Assembly: GCA_017941355.1 (NCBI GenBank)
Contig: JAGAWN010000106.1
Span: 1-33,377 of the forward strand
From: Ruminiclostridium sp.
GTDB lineage: Bacteria > Bacillota > Clostridia > Oscillospirales > Ruminococcaceae
Length of the DNA stretch: 33,377 nucleotides
Reading direction: 5' to 3'
A program made the translations under genes and the position numbers. Positions 23,157-31,400 of the stretch are shown here, in pieces (position 1 is the stretch's first letter; every line of letters starts with the position of its first letter). The notes under the pieces are model-generated. The model was not told where the DNA came from. It did not search any database and saw only the letters and a list, made by a program, of their open reading frames with translations.

Positions 23157-23259
23157 AGGGAACCGCTGATTAAATCGACATCAGAGATCTCAATGTTGAT
23201 ATTATATGCCTTTCGTGGTGCCGGTTTTTGGGTAAAAGCGATTTAATCAGTGGTTCCTC
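23157..23259 (-). repeat. 103-base terminal-inverted-repeat element, copy B (MITE-like)
   Basis: In the opposite orientation to copy A (8632-8734), it aligns over all 103 bases with about 11 differences; the ends GAACCGCTGATTAAATCG and CGATTTAATCAGTGGTTC are nearly perfect inverted repeats. It lies within the predicted 5' leader of the TauE fusion gene. Confidence 0.8.
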
Positions 23260-23273
23260 AGAAGACACCATTG

Positions 23274-23302
23274 ATTATAGCACACTTTCGTTGATTTGTC
23301 AC
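23274..23302 (-). promoter_or_regulatory. Promoter of the TauE-kinase fusion gene
   Basis: On the minus strand GTGACA (23302-23297), a 17-base spacer and a perfect TATAAT (23279-23274). Start near 23267 gives a leader of about 210 bases that includes element B. Confidence 0.7.
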
Positions 23303-23703
23303 TATATCCGGCATTCATTATTGCTGAACACACTGCATAAAATGCGCGCAGCGGATATAGAGTGCAATGCAAAGAATGTATGCTTTTGCTTTATGGATTT
23401 GTGAATATTTTGCATAACAGCAGACGCTGCTTTCTTTTCTGTAGTATCTGCTTTGATTTCCCTTGTAGGATTTAAAAAGGTAAGAAAAATGCCGGAAACC
23501 GATCGACATAGCATAAAAGCCGATCCGCTTTCTGTGCAGTCTGCATAAAACCGGTATATCGGTAAGCCTCCCCTCCTGTCCTTGTTTCAGTGACAGCGAG
23601 GGGGGCTTGTTTTACAGGAGACGATCCATTATGAATTGGTCACAACCGGAACGGGCATAAGAATGACCGTATTCGCCATATTGTCAAAAAAGAGTGATAA
23701 CGC
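23303..23703. other. Gene-poor interval upstream of the hydrogenase-like gene
   Basis: A 70-codon minus-strand frame (23302-23514) reaches no recognisable family and has no ribosome binding site, so it is not called. The only strong structure is the hairpin at 23564-23613. A small RNA ending there is possible but unsupported by a clear promoter. Confidence 0.4.
23564..23613 (+). terminator. Long hairpin terminator with no gene upstream
   Basis: AAGCCTCCCCTC pairs with GAGGGGGGCTT (one bulge), with an inner CTGTC/GACAG stem, followed by GTTTT. It is oriented for plus-strand transcription, yet no plus-strand gene precedes it within 1.5 kb. Confidence 0.7.
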
Positions 23704-23732
23704 TTGACAATCCGTGTAAAATGGTATACTAT
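23704..23732 (+). promoter_or_regulatory. Promoter of the hydrogenase-like sensor gene
   Basis: A perfect TTGACA (23704-23709), a 17-base spacer and TACTAT (23727-23732); an overlapping TATAAT two to three bases later is an alternative -10. The leader of about 85 bases contains a CTGTTTGCGC motif like the end of repeat B. Confidence 0.7.
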
Positions 23733-23825
23733 AATAATGTTTGCAAAAATCATCGGTTCGGCGTTATAACAACTCCGTATATGCTGTTTGCGCAGTGACC
23801 GTATGAAAACAGTCTGAGGTAAGAA

Positions 23826-26192
23826 ATGAGTATAACGGGATCCCTTGTCTATACGAACGATAAATGTATAGGCTGCAACAAATGTATTAATGTATGTCCG
23901 GCTATGGGTGCCTGCACTTCCGTTGATGTTGACGGAAATCAGCGCCGCATAACCGTAAACGGAACATACTGCGTATCCTGCGGCGCGTGTATGGACGCGT
24001 GTGTTCACGGAGCGCGCGAGTTCAACGACGACACGGAACGCTTTTTCGCCGATCTTAAAGCGGGGCAGAAGATCTCCCTGCTTCTTGCTCCGGCGTTTCT
24101 GGCAAATTATCCGTCACAGTACGCTTCTGTGCTGGGCGGACTGAAACAGCTCGGCGTGAACCGCATCATATCCGTATCATTCGGCGCGGATATAACAACA
24201 TGGGGATATCTCAACTACATAAAGAAGTATAACTATCTCGGCGGTATATCCCAGCCCTGTCCGGCAGTTGTGAGATACATCGAGGATTATACCCCCGAAC
24301 TGCTGCCGAAGCTTTTCCCGATACACAGTCCGATGATGTGCGCGGCGGTGTATTGCCGCAAGGAACTGAAGATCACCGATAAGCTTGCGTTCATATCCCC
24401 GTGTATAGCAAAGAAGCTTGAGATAGACGATCCGAACAATGACGGTCTTGTGCAGTACAATGTCACCTTCGATCATCTTATGAAGTATGTCAAGGAGCAT
24501 AGGATCAGCGGTCCCGCCTGCACGGACGAGATAGAGTACGGACTCGGTTCCATATATCCTACTCCCGGCGGACTTAAAGAGAACGTGTACTGGTTCCTCG
24601 GCGAGGACGTAGCTATTCGTCAGATAGAGGGCGAAAAGCGTATGTATGAGTGGCTTCAGAAGAACAGAAAGCGTATAAAGGACGGGACTACCCCGTTCCT
24701 GTTCATAGACGCCCTCAACTGCGAGAACGGCTGTATCTGCGGCACGGCGACGGATCCGAAAATGTCGGAAACGGACGACGCGATGTACAACCTGCTTAAA
24801 ATAAAGGAGTCGTCAAAGAAAAAACGTCCGGCAAGCGCCTGGTCAAAGCACGCGTCGCCAAGAATGCGTCTTGCGGCTCTGAACAGACAGTTCAGACATC
24901 TCCGCCTTGAGGACTATATCCGCAAATACACGGACAGATCCCGCGATACCGCGTATAAAACGCCGTCGCAGAGCGAACTCGATTCGATATTCCTTTCCAT
25001 GCGCAAGCTTACAAAACAACAGCAGAATATCAACTGCACCTGCTGCGGATATGAGACTTGCCGGCAGATGGCAACGGCTATCTATAACGGGTTCAACGTC
25101 AAGGAGAACTGCATACACTACCAGAAAGATCACGTTCAGCAGGAAATGGATCATGCCGAGTGTCTTGCCAAGGAGGTTGAGCATCAGCGCGCGCAGGAGA
25201 CCGGTGAGCATCATAAGCTTCTGTCCGCGATCGAGCGTATGGAAAGAGAAGTTGACGATATCTACAAGTCCATTGACGAAATGGCGGCAGGGAATGAACG
25301 CAACGCTTCCGACAGCGGAAACATTGCGCAGAAGATACAGGCTGTCTCCAATTTCACGGAAAACCTTGAAGTCTCCATGAACGAGATACGCGGACTTATA
25401 GATCAGCTCGGAGCAAACAACAAGGAAGTCGTAAGCATAGCGAGCCACACCAATCTGCTTGCGCTTAACGCAGCTATCGAAGCTGCACGCGCAGGTGAGG
25501 CGGGCAAGAGCTTCGCTGTCGTGGCTTCCGAGATCAAGAACCTTGCGACAAACTCCGAGAGTACCGCAAACAACAGCAACGAGAATCAGGCAAAGATAGA
25601 CGAGTCCGCTCTCAATATCATCAAGGGCGCGGAACAGCTCGCAACCGAGGTATCGGCGGTAAGCAACCTTACGAACAGCCTTGCCGAAGCTACCAATGAA
25701 ATGTCAATGACCACCGAGGAGATCCGCAGAAGCATAGGAAATGTCAAGAACGAACTGAGCAATCTCGCGGTTCCCGGAAGCTTGTCTGACGACGCAGGAC
25801 ATTCCGGGCTGTACAGAAAGCATATCCTTATTGCCGAGGACGTCATAATAAGCGCGGAAATGCTCCGTCAGATGCTTTCGGCTGTGGGTGCGTATGCCGA
25901 TATAGCCGAAAACGGACAGAGGGCGGTCGAGATGTTTGAAGAAAGCAGGGACGGCGATTACGCGGCTATCATCATGGATATCCATATGCCGATAATGGAC
26001 GGCATGGAGGCTGCAAGAACGATCAGAGCGCTGCCCCGCGGAGATGCGGGTACTGTGCCGATAATCGCTCTTACCGCAAACAGTGTGGAGTACGATGCCA
26101 AAAAGACTGCAAGTGCCGGAATGAACGCACATCTTTCAAAACCCGCCGATGCTTCCGAACTGCTCAGAACTCTTGAAAGACTTGCCCAATGA
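23826..26192 (+). CDS. [FeFe]-hydrogenase-like redox/H2 sensor fused to chemoreceptor signalling and receiver domains
   Basis: This 788-residue cytoplasmic protein begins with a 2[4Fe-4S] ferredoxin domain (Cys14, 17, 20, 24 and Cys49, 52, 55, 59). A hydrogenase large-subunit-like domain follows (about 80-350) with three H-cluster loops in sensory-type form: SQPCP (Cys145), SPCIAKK (Cys193) and NCENGCICG (Cys299, 303, 305). The first loop lacks the second Cys of catalytic TSCCP, as in HsfB/HydS-type sensory homologues. An Fe-S motif CTCCGYETC...C follows (about 400-430), then a methyl-accepting-chemotaxis signalling coiled coil with [21 protein letters not shown], then a receiver with Asp718 (MDIHMP) and LSKP. 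It probably senses H2 or redox state and signals through CheA/CheW or phosphotransfer. Start ATG follows GAGGTAAG. No hydrogenase maturation or structural gene is adjacent. Confidence 0.92.
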   Translation: MSITGSLVYTNDKCIGCNKCINVCPAMGACTSVDVDGNQRRITVNGTYCVSCGACMDACVHGAREFNDDTERFFADLKAGQKISLLLAPAFLANYPSQYASVLGGLKQLGVNRIISVSFGADITTWGYLNYIKKYNYLGGISQPCPAVVRYIEDYTPELLPKLFPIHSPMMCAAVYCRKELKITDKLAFISPCIAKKLEIDDPNNDGLVQYNVTFDHLMKYVKEHRISGPACTDEIEYGLGSIYPTPGGLKENVYWFLGEDVAIRQIEGEKRMYEWLQKNRKRIKDGTTPFLFIDALNCENGCICGTATDPKMSETDDAMYNLLKIKESSKKKRPASAWSKHASPRMRLAALNRQFRHLRLEDYIRKYTDRSRDTAYKTPSQSELDSIFLSMRKLTKQQQNINCTCCGYETCRQMATAIYNGFNVKENCIHYQKDHVQQEMDHAECLAKEVEHQRAQETGEHHKLLSAIERMEREVDDIYKSIDEMAAGNERNASDSGNIAQKIQAVSNFTENLEVSMNEIRGLIDQLGANNKEVVSIASHTNLLALNAAIEAARAGEAGKSFAVVASEIKNLATNSESTANNSNENQAKIDESALNIIKGAEQLATEVSAVSNLTNSLAEATNEMSMTTEEIRRSIGNVKNELSNLAVPGSLSDDAGHSGLYRKHILIAEDVIISAEMLRQMLSAVGAYADIAENGQRAVEMFEESRDGDYAAIIMDIHMPIMDGMEAARTIRALPRGDAGTVPIIALTANSVEYDAKKTASAGMNAHLSKPADASELLRTLERLAQ

Positions 26193-26220
26193 TGAAGAAG
26201 CGATTCCGAAAACAATAATA

Positions 26221-26478
26221 AATGTGTCCTCAACAACTGCCTTTTGGCAGTTGTTGTTCCGAAATCCGCAAAGCGGACTTCGGAAAGCCTTAAAAATACG
26301 CTTTCAGCGTCTTTTTAAGGCGGACACATTCCTTGATGTCAAGCTCATTTCGTCCTTCGGACGAACAAAAGTGCAAGGAAAATTTGTTTATTTCGGAATT
26401 TTCCTTGCACTTTTGCAACCGTTAAAAGGTTTCAAGCTGCGCTATGAAGCCTTTTCGCGGTTGATGAGCAGACATTAA
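26221..26478 (+). repeat. Structured multi-hairpin element, copy 2
   Basis: Domain 1 is closed by TGTGTCC (26223-26229) with GGACACA (26325-26331) and holds three hairpins: CAACAACTGCC/GGCAGTTGTTG, TTCCGAAATCCGC/GCGGACTTCGGAA and GCCTTAAAAATACGC/GCGTCTTTTTAAGGC. Next are the conserved spacer TTCCTTGATGTCAAGCTCAT and the hairpin CGTCC-TTCG-GGACG. A perfect 19-pair stem CAAAAGTGCAAGGAAAATT/AATTTTCCTTGCACTTTTG follows, then a hairpin with conserved loop AAGCTGCGCTATGA. The end GATGAGCAGACATT can pair with GATGTCAAGCTCAT and close domain 2. It starts 28 bases after the sensor gene stop. No coding capacity. Confidence 0.85.
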
Positions 26479-26484
26479 TAAAAA

Positions 26485-26522
26485 GCGGCAGAGTATCTAT
26501 CGGATACTCTGCCGCACTTTTT
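26485..26522. terminator. Bidirectional terminator between convergent genes
   Basis: A perfect 13-base stem GCGGCAGAGTATC (26485-26497) with GATACTCTGCCGC (26503-26515), with T-runs in both directions (TTTTT after it on plus, TTTTT read on minus). Confidence 0.92.
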
Positions 26523-26592
26523 GTCAATAAAGCTGTATTGGAGATTCTGTATGCAGATGTTCAGATCTCCGTGAAACGGCATGGGTGCAGCG

Positions 26593-27297
26593 TCACGCGT
26601 TTACCTTGCGGACAATGGAGATCGGGGTCTGCTGAGAACACTGGTCGTGGGGATTGTCGCGGAATACCTGCTCGCCGAACGCTGTCGGGAGATCCTTTCT
26701 GCTCTTGCCGAGGACTGTTGCCGCAATGTCGTTCGCGTCGATAATGATAACATCACAGCCGCAGTGCTTCGCAAGATCCGCCGCAGCTTCGTCGGGCTTG
26801 TCCGGAGCCATTTTTGCGTAATGGTTGTACGGAGGCAGCGTATAGTCGCAGGGACCGTCAATTGCACGGGCTTTCATGCCGCAGATATTGTAGAAAACGC
26901 CTTTCTTGCCGAAAAGTTTGCCGATAGCAGCACAGAATGCCGCCCAAAGCACTTTCGGAACGCCGACCTCGCGTATGCACAGTTCCATGGTCTCCGGCAT
27001 ACCGAGACCGATACCGTAGTTGGTCTTTACAACGAAATGGCTGAGCAGCTTTGCGAGAGGACGAACCTTGATCTCTTCTATCGGGAAAGCGCGTCCCTGA
27101 GTGATCGCAATTATCTTCTCGGAGATAATGACCGTATCGCCCTTTTCGAGATACGGGCAGACGTACTTGTCCAGCACATCGGTCATAACGTCGTCTTTCA
27201 TTATAACGTGAGTTTTTATGGGATAACGCGCATAGGTGCCGAAATCCGTATCTATCGTCAGATTTTTTCCCTCATTGGCTTCAAACGGCATTTCCAT
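26593..27297 (-). CDS. CofE-like coenzyme F420-0:L-glutamate ligase family protein
   Basis: This 234-residue protein is recognised as COG1478 (CofE-like) from GDTVIISEKIIAITQGRAF near residue 50, NYGIGLGMPETMELC, RAIDGPCDYTLPPYN and the C-terminal IDANDIAATVLGKS. True CofE adds glutamate to coenzyme F420-0 using GTP and a divalent metal. No other F420 genes are in the window, and many Clostridia carry this family without making F420, so the substrate is uncertain. Start is set at the second ATG (27297), nine bases after AAAAGGA; the ATG at 27306 touches that site. Promoter at 27339-27367. It converges on the bidirectional terminator at 26485. Confidence 0.87.
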   Translation of the reverse strand: MEMPFEANEGKNLTIDTDFGTYARYPIKTHVIMKDDVMTDVLDKYVCPYLEKGDTVIISEKIIAITQGRAFPIEEIKVRPLAKLLSHFVVKTNYGIGLGMPETMELCIREVGVPKVLWAAFCAAIGKLFGKKGVFYNICGMKARAIDGPCDYTLPPYNHYAKMAPDKPDEAAADLAKHCGCDVIIIDANDIAATVLGKSRKDLPTAFGEQVFRDNPHDQCSQQTPISIVRKVNA

Positions 27298-27338
27298 TTT
27301 TATCATTCCTTTTCGTATCAGTTGTTTGAATAACGTAT

Positions 27339-27367
27339 ATTATACCACATATTTCCGGAATAGTCAA
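27339..27367 (-). promoter_or_regulatory. Promoter of the CofE-like gene
   Basis: On the minus strand TTGACT (27367-27362), a 17-base spacer and a perfect TATAAT (27344-27339), about 42 bases before the start codon. Confidence 0.88.
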
Positions 27368-27380
27368 CCTTTTGCGGAGT

Positions 27381-27544
27381 ATTTTTGCAATTCCTGCGGT
27401 TGTGTTCGCATATAAAAGCGGAAAAATTTGTTATAATAACTGCAAAGTCGCTCGTACTGTGCAATTTGCGGTATTCGACATTTTTGCAATTTCTGTTTTT
27501 TGTACAAAAAGCCTATGTTAAAACGAATGAAAATGTGGTATAAT
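27381..27544 (+). promoter_or_regulatory. Tandem extended -10 promoters upstream of the CarD-like gene
   Basis: ATTTTTGCAATTCCTG (27381-27396) recurs with one change at 27480-27495, and each is followed 51 to 59 bases later by an extended -10 box (TGTTATAAT ending 27437; TGGTATAAT ending 27544). The -35 boxes are poor in both. It looks like a duplicated control segment; the downstream site leaves a leader of about 90 bases. Confidence 0.55.
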
Positions 27545-27641
27545 ATATAAAGGAAAATACTGCGCGGATCGCATACGGATCCTGCGTAAGCATTGCCGGA
27601 AGAAAGTATGTGCGTTTTTCTGACGTTAAGGAGGTTTTGAA

Positions 27642-28154
27642 ATGAATGCGGCAGATTTTTCGGTGAATGATTATGTGGTTTATAAAGGGGTAGGCGTTTG
27701 CCGCATTGAGGCGGTGGAGAACAAAACCTTCGACGATGTGAGATATGAGGATTATTTCAAACTTGTCCCGCTTGGCTCCGGAACATCTTCATATTTTATC
27801 CCCGTGGGCGCTGCCGGAATGAAGCTGCGCAGACCTATGACGGAGGACGAGGTCAATGCTGCGATCGACAATTCCGTAAGCGGCGAGATCAGTCTTACCC
27901 CCAACACCCGTGAGCGCAAGTCCGCAATAGAGTCCATACTGAAAGAGGGGGACTGCACCCGTATCATCACGCTCATCAAAACCATTTACCTGCATACCCA
28001 GACCTGCCGCAGCAACGGCAAGAAAGTTCTCGTTTCCGACGAAAACGCTCTGCGCATGGCAGAGAACATGATCTATCCTGAGTTCTCCTTTGTACTCGGC
28101 ATCGACGAGAAAGAGGTAGCGGGTTACATCGGACGCAGGCTGGAGAATGTTTAA
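27642..28154 (+). CDS. CarD family transcriptional regulator
   Basis: This 170-residue protein matches the CarD/CdnL family: an N-terminal RNA-polymerase-interacting Tudor-like domain (about 5-65: FSVNDYVVYKGVGVCRIEAV, DYFKLVPL, SYFIPV) and a helical C-terminal domain (about 70-170) ending in a region that in homologues contacts promoter DNA. CarD proteins bind the beta subunit and stabilise open complexes at many promoters. A strong ribosome binding site (AAGGAGG) precedes ATG 27642. The two promoters lie upstream. Structured element copy 3 starts five bases after its stop codon, and no separate promoter was found for the large sensor-EAL gene further on, so the two may be co-transcribed through the element. 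Confidence 0.9.
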   Translation: MNAADFSVNDYVVYKGVGVCRIEAVENKTFDDVRYEDYFKLVPLGSGTSSYFIPVGAAGMKLRRPMTEDEVNAAIDNSVSGEISLTPNTRERKSAIESILKEGDCTRIITLIKTIYLHTQTCRSNGKKVLVSDENALRMAENMIYPEFSFVLGIDEKEVAGYIGRRLENV

Positions 28155-28159
28155 TAATT

Positions 28160-28418
28160 AATGTGTCCTCAATAACTGCCTTTTGGCAGTTATTGCCTGA
28201 AAGTCTGTAAAACAGACTTTCAGATGTTGTTCCAATGCACCTGCAGCGCATTGGAACAACGGACACATTCCTTGATGTCAAGCTCATTTCGTCCTTCGGA
28301 CGAACAAAAGTGCAAGGAAAATTTTAAAAAATGGGGAATTTTCCTTGCACTTTTGCAGCCAACAAATTGCTTCAAGCTGCGCTATGAAGCAATTTGTTGG
28401 CTGATGAGCAGACATTAA
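28160..28418 (+). repeat. Structured multi-hairpin element, copy 3
   Basis: The plan matches copy 2 with different arms. Domain 1 is closed by TGTGTCC/GGACACA and holds CAATAACTGCC/GGCAGTTATTG, CTGAAAGTCTG/CAGACTTTCAG and GTTGTTCCAATGC/GCATTGGAACAAC. The identical spacer and TTCG hairpin follow, then the long CAAAAGTGCAAGGAAAATT stem, then GCCAACAAATTGCTTCA/TGAAGCAATTTGTTGGC around the conserved loop, and the closing GATGAGCAGACATT. Arms differ from copies 2 and 4 on both sides, so pairing is preserved. It fills the gap between the CarD-like gene and the sensor-EAL gene. Confidence 0.88.
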
Positions 28419-28447
28419 GTATTTTAATACCGGACAGGTGATATGAT

Positions 28448-31400
28448 TTGATAAACAACAAAATAATAGTAGGTATCTGCATAACAAAGATCGAGGACGA
28501 TTTCAGGGTTGATTTTCTGTCAAGTCTGCTTAAAAAAACAGGCAGTGACAACATCAAGATGATCGTTTTCAACAGTCCCCGCGACTTCTATTACGGCGAC
28601 AAGTATGACAAGGGTGCGCGTCAGGTCTATGATCTCATAAACTATGATTATCTGGACGCGCTTGTTATCCTGCGTGAAAACTTCTATGACGAGCAGGTTG
28701 TAGAATCTATTATCGGCAAAGCAGAAAAGCATAACGTACCGGTCATACTCGTTCACGGCGAGCATGAGAACTGTTACTGCATAAAAAGCGATTACAAAGA
28801 CGCTTACAAGGAATTGCTCGGACACCTTTTCACTTGTCACGGAATTAAAGATCCCGTATTCATCGGCGGCAGGCAGGAGGATGATCCGGACACTGTAACA
28901 CGCCTTGAATGTTTCAGGGAAGTTCTTGCCGAGAACGGTATCTCCTACCGGGACGATATGCTGTACTACGGTGAATACTGGGATTTCCCGACGCAGAGCG
29001 CGGTACAGAAGATCCTCTCGCGCAGCACCAAGGCACCGGACGCTTTTGTGTGCGCAAACGACACAATGGCTATGGCTGTATGCAACGAGCTTGCAGCTGA
29101 GGGGTACAAAGTCCCGGGGGATATTAAAGTAACCGGATTTGACGGTCTGATAAGCGCAGAATACTTCATGCCCCGGCTCAGCACCTGCCGTGAGGATATA
29201 GATTCACTTACCGGAATCACTGTTGACCTTATCAAATCAGCGATTGGCGGCAGCTCCGAACCGGGCGTATATATTGAGAAGTATGTGTCGTTCATAGGGG
29301 AATCCTGCGGCTGTGAATACAAGGAGGTCATCGACTTCCGCGAAAGAGCGAGACTTCTGTTCATGCGCAACTACGAAACCGGTCAGCATGAGGGACACGT
29401 TTATACTTGGGTGGATTCTGTACTCGACAGCGACAGCATCAATACCCTCAGCCTTGCTCTGAGCGACTACATACTCCGGAATTCCAGCGTATGTCTGAAT
29501 GAGGGATTTATAATGACATCTCTCGGTCAGACTGCCGAGATCTCACCGGATCAGTCATTCAACGAATACATTGTCATTTCCTCCAAGACCAGCGATTACT
29601 CCGGCGGCAAAGAGGGCAGATTTCCTGCGGCTGAAATGGTCCCCGATCTCTCCAAATGGCTTGAGGATCCGACATTATGTGTTATCACCCCGATAGTATC
29701 AGCCGATGTGAACTGCGGTTACTACGCAGTCAAAACAGACGATATATACGAGAACGCACATAAGCTATTCAGAGTTTCAAAAACTATGAATATCGCATTC
29801 GGCGCACTGCTGAACCGTCTTATGAAGCGCAATATGCAGAGCAGTATAATAAACGCTCAGCTTATTGACCAGCTCACCGGACTTGCCAACCTCAAGGGGC
29901 TTACCAACTGGTTCCGGGAATTCTCGCGCGTTGAAGCCAATCACAACAAGACCGTTATGGTTTCGGTATATAATATTCCTCAGTATAAGTTCATTTATGA
30001 GAACTACGGCATGGAAGATATCGAAGAAGCCGTTAAATTCACGGCAGATACGCTCAAGCTTGCCAACAAGGACAACGGTTTCATTGCAAGAACCGGAAAC
30101 GACGAGTTTATCGTTATCAATTCCGTTGACAGCGAAGACCAGGTAAGCATGGTAATAGACAATGCCGTATCCGTGTTCTTCGGTATCATCGAGGGATATA
30201 ACACAAGCAACAACAAGGATTACTATCTTGAAGTTAACTGCGGCTGCACAGTCGCTTACGCGGGCTGGAACAGCAGCCTCAGCAGTTTCATAAAGCTTGC
30301 CAACGCGGAAATGTACATGAACAAGCTGAAAGCGGGACTTACACCGGTAATGAAAGACGAGGCTATCCGTCAGCAGCCGGAGGTCAAGACTCCCAATGAT
30401 CTTTACAGCGAGTTCAGCATTCTTATCGAAAAGAACCTGTTTACATACTTCTTCCAGCCTATCATCGACGCGCGCACCGGTGAGATCTGCGCCTATGAGG
30501 CGCTTATGAGGACAAGCGGCGGTATCAAGATGTCACCGCTGGAGATACTCGATATAGCCAAGGAATACAACCGTCTTTACGAGATAGAAAAAGCCACAAT
30601 GTTCAACGTCATGGACAGATATGTGCGCGATATGGATAAGTTCAAAGGAACAAAGGTGTTCATAAACACTATACCCGGCAACTTCCTGAAAAAAGATGAT
30701 CTTATCGGACTCAAAGAGAAATACGGACAGTACATTTCCAACTTCGTTTTTGAGATAACCGAACAGGACACGGTTTCGGACGAGGAACTTGACGCTATCA
30801 GAAGTCTCGGCGTTGTCGGAAATTCCGAGGAGTTCAAGGGTATGGAGGGCGGACAGATAGCTGTTGACGACTACGGCACCGGTCACTCCAACATAGTGAA
30901 TCTTCTGAGATACGCGCCGCATATCATCAAGATAGACCGCTTCCTCATCAGCAATATCCAGAACGATCTCAACAAGCAGATGTTTGTAAAAAGCACTATC
31001 GAGTTCTCAAAGATGAACAACATCAAGGTGCTTGCCGAGGGCGTGGAAACGTATGAGGAAATGAAAACCGTAATCGAGTTCGGCGTTGATCTTATCCAAG
31101 GGTATTACACCGCCCGCCCGGCACAGGATCCTATCGGGAAGATACCGGACGCTATACGCAATGAGGTCATTACTGAAAATCTCAATCTTTCCAAATACGA
31201 CAACGATAAACTTACATACCGCGCTCACGACGGCGAGACCATCAGCCTGTACGATCTTGCAATAGGGAAATACGCCAGCATACGCATTCCTGACGGTAAT
31301 GTGCGGATAGTCGGCACCGAGGGACAGACTTTCGAGACAGAGCTAAGTATCGACGACGACGCAAATGCGGTCATAACTTTCGATAACATCAGCATCAAAG

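Noticed and set aside
26581-27333. Plus-strand open frame of 250 codons
   Set aside because: Antisense of the CofE-like gene, covering the whole of it and its start; no ribosome binding site and no family motifs.
26221-28418. CRISPR array
   Set aside because: Repeats are long, few, unequally spaced and themselves palindromic; there are no regular spacers and no cas genes.
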